Positions 1 to 15,100 of a stretch of 64,000 bases of DNA are shown in pieces. The stretch covers positions 17,408,034 through 17,472,033 of the forward strand of contig OZ024895.1 in the NCBI GenBank assembly GCA_964017195.1, in the 5' to 3' direction. A program made the translations under genes and the position numbers. The stretch comes from Siderastrea radians (Eukaryota > Cnidaria > Anthozoa > Scleractinia > Rhizangiidae). The notes under the pieces were generated by a model that was not told the DNA's origin, ran no database searches, and saw only the letters and a list, made by a program, of their open reading frames with translations. Each line of letters begins with the position of its first letter. Position 1 is the first letter of the stretch.

Positions 1-1170
1 CGTGTATTCATTCATTCACTTATTTTGTTCTTCCTCAATAACACCTTACAAGAACGAAACGCTCCAGAAAGAAAACTGAAAAATAATATTTCAGCTTGTG
101 ATAATTATCCCACGGCGTTAGCTTAACATGTTACGTAATTTTTTAAACCCACAATTAGGAAATCCTAGAACTCGATAGATCTAAACTAGTAAAAATGTAA
201 GACTTATTTCGCGCGTTTCCAGTCTCCATCACTACAAATCACAACACTTCGCCATTAAAACGATTTACGATTGTACAAATATTCAAGGTGCATATCTATC
301 AAAGCCACAGTAAAGTGAATACTTTTTCTTCTTGAAATTTTGCCAAGTGATTTGACTCTCGCTTCTATCAAGACGATGCTTATTTATTCACACGGCGTTA
401 AAAAACTTCCACTCGGCGACTACTGGCTAGAAAATTGCTGCTCAAAAATTTAGCAAGACACCACACCTTTAACGTTCGAGCTAATAAACAAGGAAAACAT
501 CCAGGTATCATTTACCATTGAATACACAAATTGATGTCCCACCGAAAGTACCAAACACTGTGATCGCATGCACCCAAGCACAACAAGAAGTTCGAAATGC
601 TGATATAGTAAAATACGCCGGTCACCTGAGACACTTACCAAGAGGCGATCTTTAAGGCTTCCAAAAGGCATCAGGTGATGGATAGCTGCCAGTAAACTGA
701 TCAGTCGGATAAAGACGACGAGGAAATATTTAAATTCTAATCATATCGTGTAGAATTTTTCGCATTGCCTATGTTTTTCCACCTGGTTTCTGCTAACATG
801 CTCAAGCCATTGCGGAACTGAAGAGGCAAATTGCTTAGAAACCTCCCCCTCTGCTTCAGTAATCACAGGACACCTTGCGACCACAGGTCCCCAACGCAGA
901 CATTCTTGCCCAACCACGGTAGGTTGGGGAGTTTTTGAATGAACCGAACGGTTTACATGAACCCCTAAAAATTCCCGGAATAGTAAATTAAATAGCAAGT
1001 AGTTCATCAAGAAAGCAAGTAACGTTTCATTCGAAAATATTTTCGTATTTAAAAATCGTATTAATGAACCCGTGGCAATAAAATTAGGAGCTGTCCAACA
1101 GCCTTGGGGCTCCCGTGTGGTTACCCCAGTGGTACCCCCAGATGTCCTGCTTGCGCCACAAGAAAACAAG
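1..1170. other. Region upstream of NELFA
   Basis: No full gene is recognised here. The open frames on the minus strand (450-671 and 741-1196) have no recognisable domain, and the second overlaps the first exon of NELFA. A CpG-poor, AT-rich flank leads into the NELFA start at 1171, so the promoter and 5' UTR should lie here, but no TATA box or initiator is convincing. A possible first exon of a divergent minus-strand gene is listed separately. Confidence 0.5.
639..671 (-). CDS. Possible first exon of a divergent gene
   Basis: On the minus strand an ATG at 671 opens a short frame (MPFGSLKDRLL) that runs directly into a good splice donor (CTCTTG then GTAAGT) at 639/638. It lies about 500 bp upstream of NELFA in the opposite direction, the usual layout of a shared bidirectional promoter. 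Only 11 residues would be coding in this window, no protein family can be recognised, and the rest of the gene would lie beyond the left edge. This is a weak call based on the donor and position alone. Confidence 0.15.
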
Positions 1171-4100
1171 ATGGCGTCCGTTCGACAAGTAGACACTGCT
1201 TTGTGGCTTCACAACAAGTTGTCGTCGGATGATTCTTGGTCTGGCAGCAGTTTGCGTTCTTTACTAACTCAGGATGTCCTTCGTAATATCCCAGAGTGTT
1301 TTCATAGGTTAGAGACACAGGTTAAGGTCAAATTATTGATGGCCTTTCTTCACCTTCCTCGACGAGTCATCGAAGAAACGAACGCAGAATTGGGCGAAAT
1401 TTTTGAGATCGGTAGCCACGATGAAGATGAATGGGTCCGTGTTTTGTCAGAGATATTGAAGTACTATCCTAGTACTGGAATGCTGAATGTCAATCTCGAT
1501 CAAGTAAGCCCCGTATTCGCAGAGGTCACTGAAGAAATAGAAAAGACAGGTCAGAGTTAATAGACGTAGACGTTTATAAACCTTATATCCCAGACAAACG
1601 TATCCAATATTTCCATCCAACAACGTCCATCATTGTTGAATCCAACACGTGGACGTGTTTGGCTGTCCTGCTGAATGAATGATGTTGGATGAGCTGCATG
1701 GTGTTGAGACTGAGACGTGTTGAACGAAGTTTGGTTGCCATCGCACTTTTGAGGTGTGAAAAACAGTGTTAGGGTCTGGCACGTGCAACGATGTTGAACA
1801 CATACATACACAGGAAAAAAATAATTTGCATAATTCAGCAAAATTCAGCAACATCTTTCAACAGGATAGCCAAATGTGTTGAGGGGGACCGGGAGGAGGG
1901 AGCCGGGGAGAAAAGGAGGCAGGAGGTGGAAGAAGAGGAGATGGGAAATTCCAAAAGTGGTGGGAAGTGGGAGGAATAGGGGGAATTACACAACATTTTG
2001 CAATCGAACACGCAGAGAGAGGAGGGAGCCAACAAAACTAGGACAGGGACCAGGATTAAAGGGTACAGGAAGCGAGAAGATTCCCCCCCCCCACCCCCCT
2101 TCAAACATGTGTAACATGTTAAAACCAACAATGTTGAATTAACATGTTTTTAAAAATCATTTAGCTACCTTGTTCAACATCATACTACAAAGTGAGTTTC
2201 AACAGTGTTAATGGATCCAGTTGTCCAGGTCCTTACATGTATATTTAAGGGTAGTCTGTAAACAATCACGGGTCAGATTTTTCAAAATTTTACTTTTTCA
2301 CTCTTTGGCTAGATAAGGTATTAAAGTTGAAATTGCGGAAAAAATTTTCACAAAATCTTTAAAAGAACGTGAGACGCCAAAAAGAACGATTTGGAAGCCC
2401 AGTTATTGAATACCTAAAGCTGTCATGATCCAGTAATTCCCACTAGGCGTCCAGCGGCCTGGTGACATTTTTGCAGGGAAAATTCATTCGAGATCTCGAA
2501 TTACGGAAAATTTGCATAAGTGCATATATTCCCAGTAGTTTGGCAAAATGATGAAATGACGAAATAGTGAAATCAAAAATAGAATTTGTCTAACGGGTCC
2601 ATCGTGATCACATTTCTGTTTTTACGGCGCTCGGTATAATACGCAGACTGCAGTCGTCGGTGACACGCACTCGTCGTCGGTCTGCTGCAGAAAATAAAGC
2701 TTGTTGTGGTTGAAGGATCTGTTTGTGCTTATAAAACCAAAATTACCCCCGACTTTGAAGCCCTGATGTCTCTCTCAACAAACGTGTTCATGTGTTTAAA
2801 GCTGGTTAATTGCCGTTGGAATAAGCGCGCGTTAAGCAGGCTTTTTCGGAGACAAAATTTCAAAATACTGTCAAGCTATGAAAACTGTAAAACTGTCTCT
2901 TTACCAAAATAGAGAGTATTGTTTCTTTTAGCTGAACTTTTGCGGCAATTTACCTCAAACTCGTTAATAAAAGTGTGCAATGAAGAACCTTGTTCGTTTC
3001 ACCCAGCGAATTCAGTCTAATCGCTTGACGCATTGAAGATTTTAATTAGTGCTATTATGCAACGTTCTTGATTATGCTCGCTTTTTTGCTTCATTCTTTT
3101 GCTAATCCAAGAGACCAGGATTCTGGTGATTTAGCATTATGATAAAAAAACCGAGTCCAAAAAAAAATTAAGTAAATAAAAAAATATTGTGCTCTTGCTT
3201 TCCTTTTCCCGTGAATTTCATAGACCGCTTTGTCGAGACACTCATCAGGGGGTTCCTACGTCATGTTTTATTGGTCGGTGGCATGACCACGCTGACAACT
3301 GCTTTAATGAGGACTGTAATGAGGTGCGAAAAATGTCGAAATCTTTCGGTGCCTAAAACTCGAGTTTTGTGTTTTCGCGTATTCCCTCAATTCAAACTAA
3401 TTATTGGGGTATCTAAATTTATCGGATTTGAACGAAACTTGAACCAAGTGTTCGACACACATTGACGTGCGAAAGTGTGTGAGGCTTTAACGAAATTGCC
3501 AAAATAATGAATATTTTTCTTGTAATGTCCCGGCACGAGACTACCATCGAAAATATTTCATTTGTCTAACTTGACAATAGATTTTCTCGGGAACCAATGA
3601 AAGTAACAAAAAAGCCTCACATACTTTGTTAGGCTATCATATCCTGATTGATATAGTGCAGTTTATTTGGATGTCAGCGATAACGCGAAGGCACATAATT
3701 CACTTTGGCGAACTCAGTCAGTTTTGCGTTTGACAGCTTGTGCACTCTTACACAAATAAAAAACGTCTTTAAAAAGTACTATTTCGGATTCTGCATTTTA
3801 TAAGCTTTACAGTGATATATAGTTTACTAGGATTTATTGAAAAACAACGCGCGTAGAGAAGATTTGCTGGAAGACATCCGCGAAGGTTTACCGTTACCCT
3901 TAAGCTTAAGCTCAAGTTCAAGTTGAGTCAAATATAGTAGCAAGTTTCATATAGTACCACACTGGAAAGGAGAGCATTGGTGGCTTTCATTTCAATGGTC
4001 ACACTGAAGAATTTGATCTACAAGATCAAGGGTTAGAAATACATGTATACAATGTACCTAATGGACAGTACAGCATAATGAAAAGTACAACAGGAGAGTC

Positions 4101-6140
4101 CTGCTCAATGTCGGTTGGGGACAGGATGGGGTCGAGCTGGTTCCCAGAAAGGGGGGATAGGATGGGCTCAATCTGGGTCCCAAATTGGGGGGACAGGATG
4201 GGGTCGAGCTGGGTCCCAAAAAGGGAAGACAGGATTGCCTCAATCTGGGTCCCCGGTGTGAGGGGTTCACCAATCATCATTGCGATTTGCCATTGCTATC
4301 AAGGTTTCCACATAGTAAAATGGCTTGGTGTATGGGTCTGTCTGCGTTGGGCAAGACCAATATTGGTTCCTAATCATGAAGGAAAAGGCAGGTTTGTAAT
4401 CAGGTGTACATAAACTTAATTGCATTGTTTGTCGTTACTCATACAGCATGCTATATCATTTTTCTTAGTGGCAAACCTTCCTGATGGTGGATCGAGTTTC
4501 CTGCCTCTGGAATGCCTGTATTTGAACAAATCGGCACTTGTTGCCATGGTAGGCTCCCAACCACCCCTCCCTAAACACTTCACTCTCAGAAGAAAGCCCA
4601 AGTCTGCTGCTCTTAGAGCAGAGCTGATACAAAAAGGTAAATACAGTAATGAAATTGCAAACAAGTAAGTAATAATTAAATTAACAGTGGTCTATTAAGG
4701 GTGGGGATGGGAGGAAGGAGCTTATTTCATTTCAGGCCCCAAAAGGACTTGTTACATTGTTGATGACTTAATGAAGAAGGGAGGGATAATATCAATTTGA
4801 AAGAATATTTGTTTGTTGGTTTGTTTATAATCTGGGGTGAAGTTATAATTTTATGGAAATTTATGCAAATAGGTACTAATTTTCAGAGATAAAACAAACG
4901 CATGAGACTTGGTGTCTGTGTACTTACAAAACAGACTGTATTAAATCAGTTATTATCACCATTGTTCAACTACAAGGTCATTCAATACAAATAGTTGGTT
5001 ATCCAGACTTGTTAATTACACACTGGTACAATACATGTATATAAAGCTGTATTTAAAAAAAGAAAGAAATTTCAAGGCTAGTTAATAAAATCTATCTAAT
5101 CTATAAATCTATCATAATTATGTCAATTCATTTACAGGTATGGATAGAGATACCACTCTTCTCTTAAAAATTCTAATCAGCTTTTATCCCTTTGAAGTCT
5201 ATTATTAATGCACAGCAGACTTTTTTTTGTTATCCCTGTATGTACAACCAAAGATGGAATAATGTTTTGACAGACATGTTCAAAATTAATGTCAGCCCAA
5301 CATTGTCCACTGACTGGAAAATATTAGCCCAACATTGTCCAATGTCTACCACAATTTCCAACCCTAAATAAGTGAATGTTATTTGCTGAATGACACTAAA
5401 AAGATTAGTTGTTTATTTTATTTTCAAGCCAGTGAAGCTGTGTCTTCACATAAAAAAGGACTTGGGAATCCTGCACACAAACTGCAGTCATCGTCAAAGA
5501 AGTTTGAAGCCCCTGGTAAGTGAGTAGGAGGCTAATGGTTGGGAAAGTGAGACCCTAAACCACAAGATAGGAGTCCCCTGTTGACATCAGTGCTTAATTA
5601 CGTTATTCTCACTTAATTTCACGAATACTAAACTTTGCAATTTTTGCGATTTTGAAAAAAATCACGAAATTTAATACTCACGAAATATAGGACACGCGAA
5701 GATTAAAATTGCGATAATATCAATAATATCAACAAAATAATGAAATTCTGTTCAGCGACTTAGAAGTATAATATGGACCTCCATATCATGTCTGACAGAA
5801 CATGATAAGAACAAAGTTTATCAGAGTGTAAATATGTACTTATCGGGTATTTAGACTGTGGAATACCTTATGCTTTGTTATGTTTAGCTTGTTTTGTTTG
5901 CTATTGTTTACTATGATGATCATATTAATTATGTTGTTACAATTCTGCGGTCAAAGCTGCATATTGAAGAATAGAAAAAATTGCAAAATTTAATACTTGC
6001 AAAATATGGCTCTTGATTTTTCATGAAATTTATTATGTGCAAAATTAGTGAGAATAAGGTAGATAATTATGTCAATTTATTTGATTTGTAGTAGCATATT
6101 ACATTATTGATGATTGTGATGACCAATATAATGATGATGG

Positions 6141-6197
<57 letters not shown>

Positions 6198-9100
6198 CCT
6201 TGAACCGGCTGTTACATGTATCTACAGATGTACACGTATAGGTACATCCCTGCGGTCAGGATCTTGTGTGCATGCATAGAAAAAAAGCGTACAGTACATG
6301 CATTCAAGATCAATCCAACCATGAGCTATAGGAAACATGGATTTTGAGTTCTCACCGAACGTTGTTTCAAGCAAACAGCGATGAAATATGTCGACGATTC
6401 AATAAAACTGTCACCTTACCATCATTTTTGCTGTCCCGTGTCTTTGATTCCTGCATCATCTTCTGCAAATATCCCTGTTTCTCCCCAATTCTTGGGTGAG
6501 TTCGATATGCTTACTTTTACCGCCCCCGTTTTGAAAAACCACTCATTCCCAGTTCTATGCAGCCGACTAGAAAACCTCCTAAAGCCACCCTAAAGCCCCT
6601 GGGTAGGAAGCGCTTGACGTGGGCCGTTGCTAGAAGATTTGTGCCTTTGGCCAATCATAGGGCCGAAAAGACAATCGCTATAATTTGTTTTTCAAATTCG
6701 TCTTCAGCTGGTAAGAGCAAAAAGGTCTTTCCAGTCCCCCGACAAAACCTTATTTGAATTGTAACTTTAAAATCCGTTGTACGACGGCCTTCTGTCGTGC
6801 AATGTTCTTACGAGCTCGTAACCATAACCTCGAAAAGGTGGCCTACCCATGCCAGTGACTTTAGAGCGGCTTTAGAAGGTTTTCTAGTTGGCTGCATGGA
6901 ACTGGGAATGAGAAGAATTGGGAATGAGTGGTTTTTCAAAACGGCGGGCGGTAAAAGTAAGCACATCAAACTCACCGAAGAATCGGGGAGAAACGGGGAT
7001 ATTTGCAGAAGATAAAGCAGAAATCAAAGACAAGGGACAGCAGAACCGACGGTAAGGTGATAGTTTTATTGAATAGTCGACATACCATATTTATTCGCCT
7101 CTAAGCCGATCCTGGCTATAAGACGAGACCCTAAACTTGTAACACAGAGCACTGACCCAATGTTGACAAAAAAATTCAGGAAACTCTCGGCTACAAGCCG
7201 AGACCCAAAAATTGAACAATCTACTGGAATAAAACACAAAAAATAATGCACAAATTTCCTAGGAAACTTACAAATTCAAGTTGAAGTGAATAATAAACAC
7301 GATCGAAGTGCTGACCTCTGAGGAAATACTTCCAAAGTTACTGATTAATAAACATGATCAAAATGCTAACCTCTTAGGAAACCTTTCCAAAGTTGCCATT
7401 TGAATGAATCAGTGTGTTAAGGAATATTAGTTGATCCTAATAAAAGTATAAAACTCCGTAACAAGGACAGAACTATCAACAGTTACCATAGTACTGATAC
7501 ATATTTGCTTGAAACAACATTCGGTGAGAACTCAAAATCCATGTTTCCTATAGCTCATGAACCAACCTGCAGGCCTGCAGACACACTTTTATTCTAAAGG
7601 GATCTTTATTTTGTGGGATTTTTTATTTTATTTTTATTGTTAATTATTTTTTTAATTATTAATTAATTGTGCTGTTTTAATTATTAGTGAGAGTGACCCA
7701 GAGAACGTCTAACACTGCAAGTTACCGTCCCATGCCAAACAGGGGCACTCAGTCAAGTGCGTCATCTCGGAGCATCATCTCTGCTGCCACACTTAAACAC
7801 CATGGAAGAACAAAGGTGCTTTACTTTCCTTTATCTAGCTGGTGCTTTATCAAAACTCATACATGTAAACCATTAAGACTTGATACAGAAGGATGTGACT
7901 TACTATGTGGTTACATTAATTTGTAATTACGGTGTTTTACAAGTATTACGTGAGGAGGTAGACACGAGTTGAAATTATTCTTAACAAACTTAGTGTGACT
8001 TGACTTAAACTTGGTTACTTGATTGGGTTGCAGTCTTTGGGGTGGGAGGGGGTGTGCCTTGGAGTTGATTTTTATGTGGGGATGAGCCACCCGGTTCTCC
8101 AAATTCTGACCCTCTTTCAGAGGAAAATTGATATGGACGGAAATTATTTTCCATTACCCATTTGCAGACCTGGTCTGCAAAATCCATATATCCATTTTCA
8201 GATTAAAACCATACACCATGGGGTGCCACCTACCTAGGTATATAGCTTATATGTGAGCCTCCACAGGGTGTCCACAGGTATGCGTGCGATGACACGGCAT
8301 GCTCAGTGTGACAACTGACCAACATATGCGCATATTTAATAAGGAAACAAAGAGTGTCACGGTAGCTTTTGTTTCGCACGCCTTAACATGCTAAAACTTT
8401 TGTTTTGGGCAGCGTGTTAAATGTCACGCTTCTTAGTGTGCTAAAATGAGCAAATTCATGGCACAGTAGACTGGTACAAAGAGTTACAATACAGTACTGT
8501 GCAAAAGTAATGAGAATGAATTTCGACGAATTTCGCAGTGTTCACGCGACAAGCGAAAAATTGAATCAAAAAATCACAAGGCTGATCGAAAAATTGCTTC
8601 GAATTTTTGGAGACTGCGGAATATCGAAGAAAATTCACGTCAAATCAAATGAAATATCCGCCAACTTTCCGACTGCAAGATAAATGCCCAATAAACACGA
8701 ACTCACACGGCAAAACGTAAACAATCATTTCAACTGTGTCTGATATGGTGATATTTGATGCAAGGGCAGGCTCAACTCACTCAATTCAGTGTTTTATTCC
8801 ATTCAAGAAATAGAAACAGAAAGTCCAAAAGCTAGAATTACGGCAAACAGCGCGAACTCTTCTTTGACAGGCACGACAAAACAAGACTTTATACATTACA
8901 AGTTCATTGGAACCACGTGCAGGTCATGGCCAATTGTCTGATGGTCTAGATGATGAACTCCCCAAGATCTTTGCATCTTTACCACTTTAATTTCCCAGCA
9001 AAACAGGAATACTCAAAGAAATAGCATAGAAATATGTTTTAATCAACACCATGGCCTTTCAACACAGCTACATGTAAGAAAGCAATTAGCTGTCTTGATG

Positions 9101-12100
9101 GCTAATTGTCATTCGCGCCGTGAAAAGCGACAGACAGTGGCTTTGGGTCTTTATCCTACTAGTATGTTGTTCAGCCACGCCTTTAATACATATGGTGGAA
9201 TAACATTGCTCACAAAATTCCTTAAAGTGAGGTGTTTATCGGTGCGTTTTTTTCGATCATCACGGTGCTACCGTGTCAACAAAATTTTCTTTTGTTTACC
9301 GTGTTAAAATAGCGTTCCTGTGTCATCACCATTATGCTGGTTTTCCTATGGTGGGTCACATATATGGCCGGAGTTTCCCCTCCCCATGGTTGCAGTCTCT
9401 GCTGTCTTGCTCTGTGCCTAGCTAGTGGTTGCGTGAGACTCAGGGTACAAACTTGAACCAGTGAGAGTTCAGATGCTATTGATGCTATTGACACTGTACA
9501 TATGAGGCAGGTTTGAAGATTTGTTGCTGCCAGTAGTTTGACACGTTTAAGATACGATGAGTCAGATCTGATCATTATTTATGACTTTTTCCTTGTCATT
9601 GCAAACCAAGTCATTAATGGCCTGTGTTGCTATATTTATTTTATTGTTAATTATTGAGGGTGTCAGTGGAGTCTAGTGTTGAATCATTTTCAGCAAGGTG
9701 GACGAGAAAGCCACAAATTAAATACAATATTATGTAAAAACACATATAATCACTTTTGAAGTTTTAGTCAGTAATACACTGTGTTGTTATATGGCTAGAG
9801 CTATGATTGGCCAACACTCGGGCCAGATTTTCCCGTAATGCCCTCGGGCATTATGAGCAGTGTTAATTAATGCCTGATTGGTAAAGCAGGAATACACTAT
9901 TATAGAAAATGTGATTTCAAGTACATTTGATTCAAATAATTCGAATGATTTGAAGCCAAATGAAAAGAGACGGTTTCTTGGAAATTTTTTACTTTAACTT
10001 GTGCGATAAGAAAGTGAGTTTTGAATGCTTTCTGGTAAACTGTTTCATTCATCCCAATCTGTGACAGCTCACTTTTCAAGTACCGTAATAAAGTGTTAGG
10101 CACAGCCATATAATAGACTTCTTATTAACTCTCACTAGCTTGGGACTGTACTAGTAGAATAATTTGCCCTCACTCTTTTTTGTACGGACCGAGCGGTCCC
10201 TACCTATAAAGTCCCTACCTATAAAGACCTCGGGCAATATTCTCCCTGCATTGCCCTCGTGCTGGGTTAATAAGAAGTACACTGTAAATCATGGCTTAAC
10301 ATGACACTATAATTATTTTGTTTTCTTTTACCAGCTTTTAGACATAACAGAGCAGCCAATTGGAGGTGGCAGGGAACTTAAAAGGAGGAAGAAATTGGCA
10401 GGTAGCTGGAACATTCTTAGCAAAGTAAGGTTAAAGTGTGGCCATGTAAAGACAGAACAAGTTCTAACTGGGTATCAAACATTACATGAACATGTTTTGT
10501 CATCAAACATTTGAAGTTACTTGATGTTTGATGGCTAGTGGCACTCAAAGTAACTTGTTTACAATGATTGTGTGTAACCTTTCCTAATGATTTTTAATTA
10601 AGTTATTAATTAAAATCTCTTTTGATTAGTGTTTGCATTTAAACCACTGGAATCATGTCTGCGAAATAAACTCATTTCTGTTGGAACATTTTGAGAGGGC
10701 CACTGTCACTATTTTTTTATCTTACTTCATTTTGAGAACATAATTTTTGTTATATCAGATTTTATCAGACACATTCAACACCTTCCATTTTGTCGAAAAA
10801 ATTTTCTCTATGTGTACCTGTCTTTTTTCAGCTCTCTGCAGTATTAGTGCCGGTAATCCTGATAAAACACAGTTTCTCATGTTTGATATATGTACTATTA
10901 TAAAACAATTGCAATAATTATATTACTGCTATTTCTTTGTATTGCTAAATCCTTATACCAAAATACCACTCTTTTAAAAGATTCTCTGTGATCTTTAAAG
11001 CAGAATGTTTGAAACATTTCAGAATCTGAGCAAGGAGAGGAAGCCAAACATAAAAAACTTGACAATACCAAGGCACCAGAACCAGCCACACCTGATTATG
11101 CCGCTGGTCTGACAGCTGTCACTCAACCAGCAAAGGTAATAAAGTCAATAAAGTCAATATCATATTCAACATGCCAGTTTAAAACCTCGTTTGCATTTAC
11201 TTTCAACACTAATATTACGTACACAACTACAAATTGGTTTTTTTCTGAGACCTCATCAGCTGGTCATATTTGATTAATGTAACAGTGCATGAAAAGTTAG
11301 GTTATTTTTCAGGTATTAATGTCATATGAAGTCATCTGAAATTCAAATCAAAATTAAAATGGCAACCAACTGACGAGGTTGTAGGTGAAACTAGTGTTGT
11401 AGTTGCATGTGAACAGTGTAAAAGTCAAGTTGCACAAGACCCAGGTAGGTCCACATGGCCAGAACTTATCCCGGTTTCTGTAGCATGAAGCAACTGAGAG
11501 TATTGCTACTCCCCCCCTGGATGGGATGCTAGTCCATTGCAGGGTTACCCCCAGCAGTATGTCGCCAGTACCCATTTTATACACCTGGCTGAAGAGAGGC
11601 AATTATGGGGCAAAGTCTCTTGTCTAAGAAAACAACACAATGGCAGGGACTGGGCCGCAAACCACCAACCTTCAGATCTGAAGTGCGACGCATTAACCAC
11701 TACACCACCACATCCCCACTATATGTACAGTGTAGTGTAATGCAAATGATATGTTTCCTCATCAAAATAGCAACCAGCTCTAAGGTGAAACTAGTTTAAT
11801 TTGTAGTTGCATATGTGCAAATGATATGTTTCCTCATCAAAATGATACCACTGAAGTTCTGGAAGCCATCTTCGCATTCTGATTGGATAATCAATCTCGC
11901 AAAAGTAGGCTGCATGCTACTTTAAAGGTCACTGCACTAGTAGAGGTCACTCTTTTGTGTACAGCACTGTTTTTAATGTTTACAGCACTTTTGTTTGCTT
12001 TGCAGCCACCTTCAAGCCCAGAGACACCCTCAACAAGCATTGCACCTCCATCTTCTACACCATCCTATGTTCCACAAGCTGTTTCAAGTACTTCACAGGC

Positions 12101-15100
12101 TCCTCCTTCGGATGCACTCAGTGAGAGTACTATTAATCTCAAGAGAGAGTTGGAAGTAAGAAATTTGTTTATTCCGTTTTTGATAAATATTATATACATG
12201 TCCATTGTACACATTAAATACTGCAAGTTAAAAAATCAAGATGGAAAGAATTCACACCGATGAAAAAAATCAAACAACAAACAGCACCTCAGAACAGTGT
12301 TGCTTAACCAGATTATGGGAGTGATGAGACTGAGTGAGTGAGTTCTTGCCGTACTGTCTATTATACCATACAATGTGGTTTTGACTTACAAGTCTGTGAA
12401 TACAAACCTAAAGTGTGACCATTCAAATAATGCAACCTCGTCCCCAGGGTCTTCTCGCTTTTCAAAATGGCAGCGGCTCGGGAGAAGACCCTGGCACACA
12501 GCAGATCACGTGTCTCCAACGAGGATGGAGATGTATTCAAAATGGCGGCTACGGCGAAAAGGGTGAGAAGAACTGGGTACGAGATGCTAAGGTGAAGACA
12601 AACAAAATGGCGGAAAAAGCTGAAGTTCAGTTCAAGAAAAAATAGGAAAAACAGACACGTTTTGCATGTAAGAGTCTTGGGAATACGGCAAAGTGTTAGA
12701 GGTCTTTTTTTTGCTGTTCATTGTTTCTTTTTTGTTATTTTAAAGTTAAGAATAATGGGTTTGAGCGTTCTCAACTGCCGAACTCCGTACCGCTATAAAA
12801 AAATTCAATGTTGCTCAAATGAACATATTATATTTTTGATTCATGAGGCTTTAGGCAATAAATTGTCTTATCGTTACGTTGTTACAAATCTGCCCTTCTT
12901 AAATATTGTTATAAATCCGTCCTTCTTAACATTATATGCTTCAGCTTAAGACTTTTCGAATATATCAGGCTCAGCTTAACGTTGAAATATAAATATTATG
13001 GAGTGAGCTTAGGCCTTTAATAGAAAATGACTCATTTATTTATTTATTTATTTACTTACTTATTTATTTAAGCTTATTTACAGTGTAACCTCGATTTAAC
13101 GAAGTGAAAGGGAATGGGAAAAGAGTAGTGTTGTATGGACTGGTTAAACTAAGTTTTGATCTGGCATATTCCAGGTGCTGCTTTGGAGGCAGTGATAATC
13201 ATTTTGGCTTTCTTGAATTTATTTGTGCCCATTCCTTGTGCTACAGTTTTGCTTGTACAGTTGCAGATCTCCAGGCTTTGTCCCTTTCAATATTGTTTTC
13301 TACACTTTAGTTTCAGTAAGTCTCATTAAATACTAGAACTGAGGAGATTGTGAGACTGTAAATAATGGAGAAATAAAGCATTTTAACAGTGGATAGATAA
13401 AGTCCTCTTTGCATGTTAGGCCAGTTCTAGGGATATTATTCCCAGGTTTGAAAAATTTTCTGCTTAACAACTTCAATCAATTGAGTTATCTGGGTGTAGT
13501 TTGAAAGTGTTTGAAAAATTTAAATCAATGGGAAAGAGAGAATTTCAGGAAAAAAAGGAGAGAAAAAGATTTCATGAAGTTTTGAAACTGGAATTTGTAG
13601 TCAGGCCTTTAAGCCCCAGTAGTGACAAACATCTAATTTCTCCTTACAATATCCCTACTTGTTCAAACATACAGGCCCTGAGAATAAAGGAAATGATCAC
13701 CAAAAATAAAACGTCTGGATGTTTATGTGAATTCTCTCAAGTAGTACCATAAGACATTTACGGAGAATAGTGAGGACAACATGTTTGTTGATATCGGGGC
13801 TTAAAGTTAAGAACAAGGAAAGGAATATCATAATAATTGACTGCTATCAACCTGGGGTGCTCTTATGTGGATATCAGTTTTTGATGGTCTCTTAAAATGA
13901 TTTCCCATCTCATGTCTCTACTTTAAAACTATTCGCATGTCAATCTAAGCCAAATAAAAAGGGTTTGTAGATCCAATTAGAACGCCACAAAAATCCACTA
14001 AAAGTTACAACAGAGGTTCAAAGAAATAACGAGTCATCCTAAAAAGTGGGATTTGTAACTTAAGGTTATGTGCTGATCAATTCGAATCTTCAACATCCCC
14101 TCTCCCCTCCGGGCATACCTCAGACATTTGGCTACATGTATTTTCCTTGCCCGAGGAGTAGGGAATTTGATGCAAAGGTCCTGTGTGTATCACTCAGTCA
14201 GTTGTATGATAATTCTATCAGTTGTGTATTACCCCGTCAGTTGTGCATTACTTGGTCACTTGTGTAACCTTTCTGTCAGTTGCATGTTGCAAGTTGTGCA
14301 TCACTTGGTTAGTTGTGCATTTTTCTGCCAGTTCTGTGTCATTCAGTGGGTTGCATGATAACACTGTCAGTTATGTATTACTCGGTCAGTTGTGTACTTC
14401 CCCATCAGTTGTGCATTACTCGGTCAGTTGTGTACTTCTCTGTCAGTTGTGCATTACTCGATTAGTTGTGTATTACCCAGTCAGTTGTCTCAGACTCGGT
14501 CAGTTGTGTTACACTCAGTCAGTTGGATGATAATTCCGTCAGTTGTTTATTACTCCGTCAGTTGTGTACTATTCCATCACTTGTGTATTACTCCCTCAGG
14601 TGAGTTCAATACTCTCTTTCCCATTTCTATTTTTGAAACACTTTCACACTTCAGCCAGCTGCAGGTTACTCAATTGATTGAAGTTGTTAAGCAGAAATTT
14701 TTTTCAAACCTGGGAATATTATCCCCAGAACTGTTAAAATGCTTTATTTTTCCATTGTTTACAGTCTCACAATCTCCTCAGTTCTAGTGTTTAATGTGAC
14801 TCACTGAAGCTAAAGTGTACAAAACAATCTTGAAAGTGACAAAGCCCTGGAGATCTACAACTGTACAAGCAAAACTGTAGCCCAAAGAATGGGCACAAAT
14901 AAATTCAACAAAGTCAAAACTGATTATCACTGCCTCCAAAGCAGCACCTGGAATACGCCAGATCAAAAATTAATGAGTCATTTCCATAAATGAGTCATTT
15001 CCACTGAACTCACAGAGATGTAAGCCATGTAGAATAAATATTTTGTAGCACTAGTTTTATTTAAGGCCTAAGCTCACTCCATAAGATTAATATTTTAAGC

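Noticed and set aside
1072..1170. Upstream in-frame NELFA start at 1072
   Set aside because: The family-conserved start is MASVRQ at 1171; the extra 33 residues have no counterpart in known NELF-A proteins.
741..1196. 151-codon minus-strand frame
   Set aside because: It overlaps the conserved first NELFA exon in antisense and has no domain or splice context.
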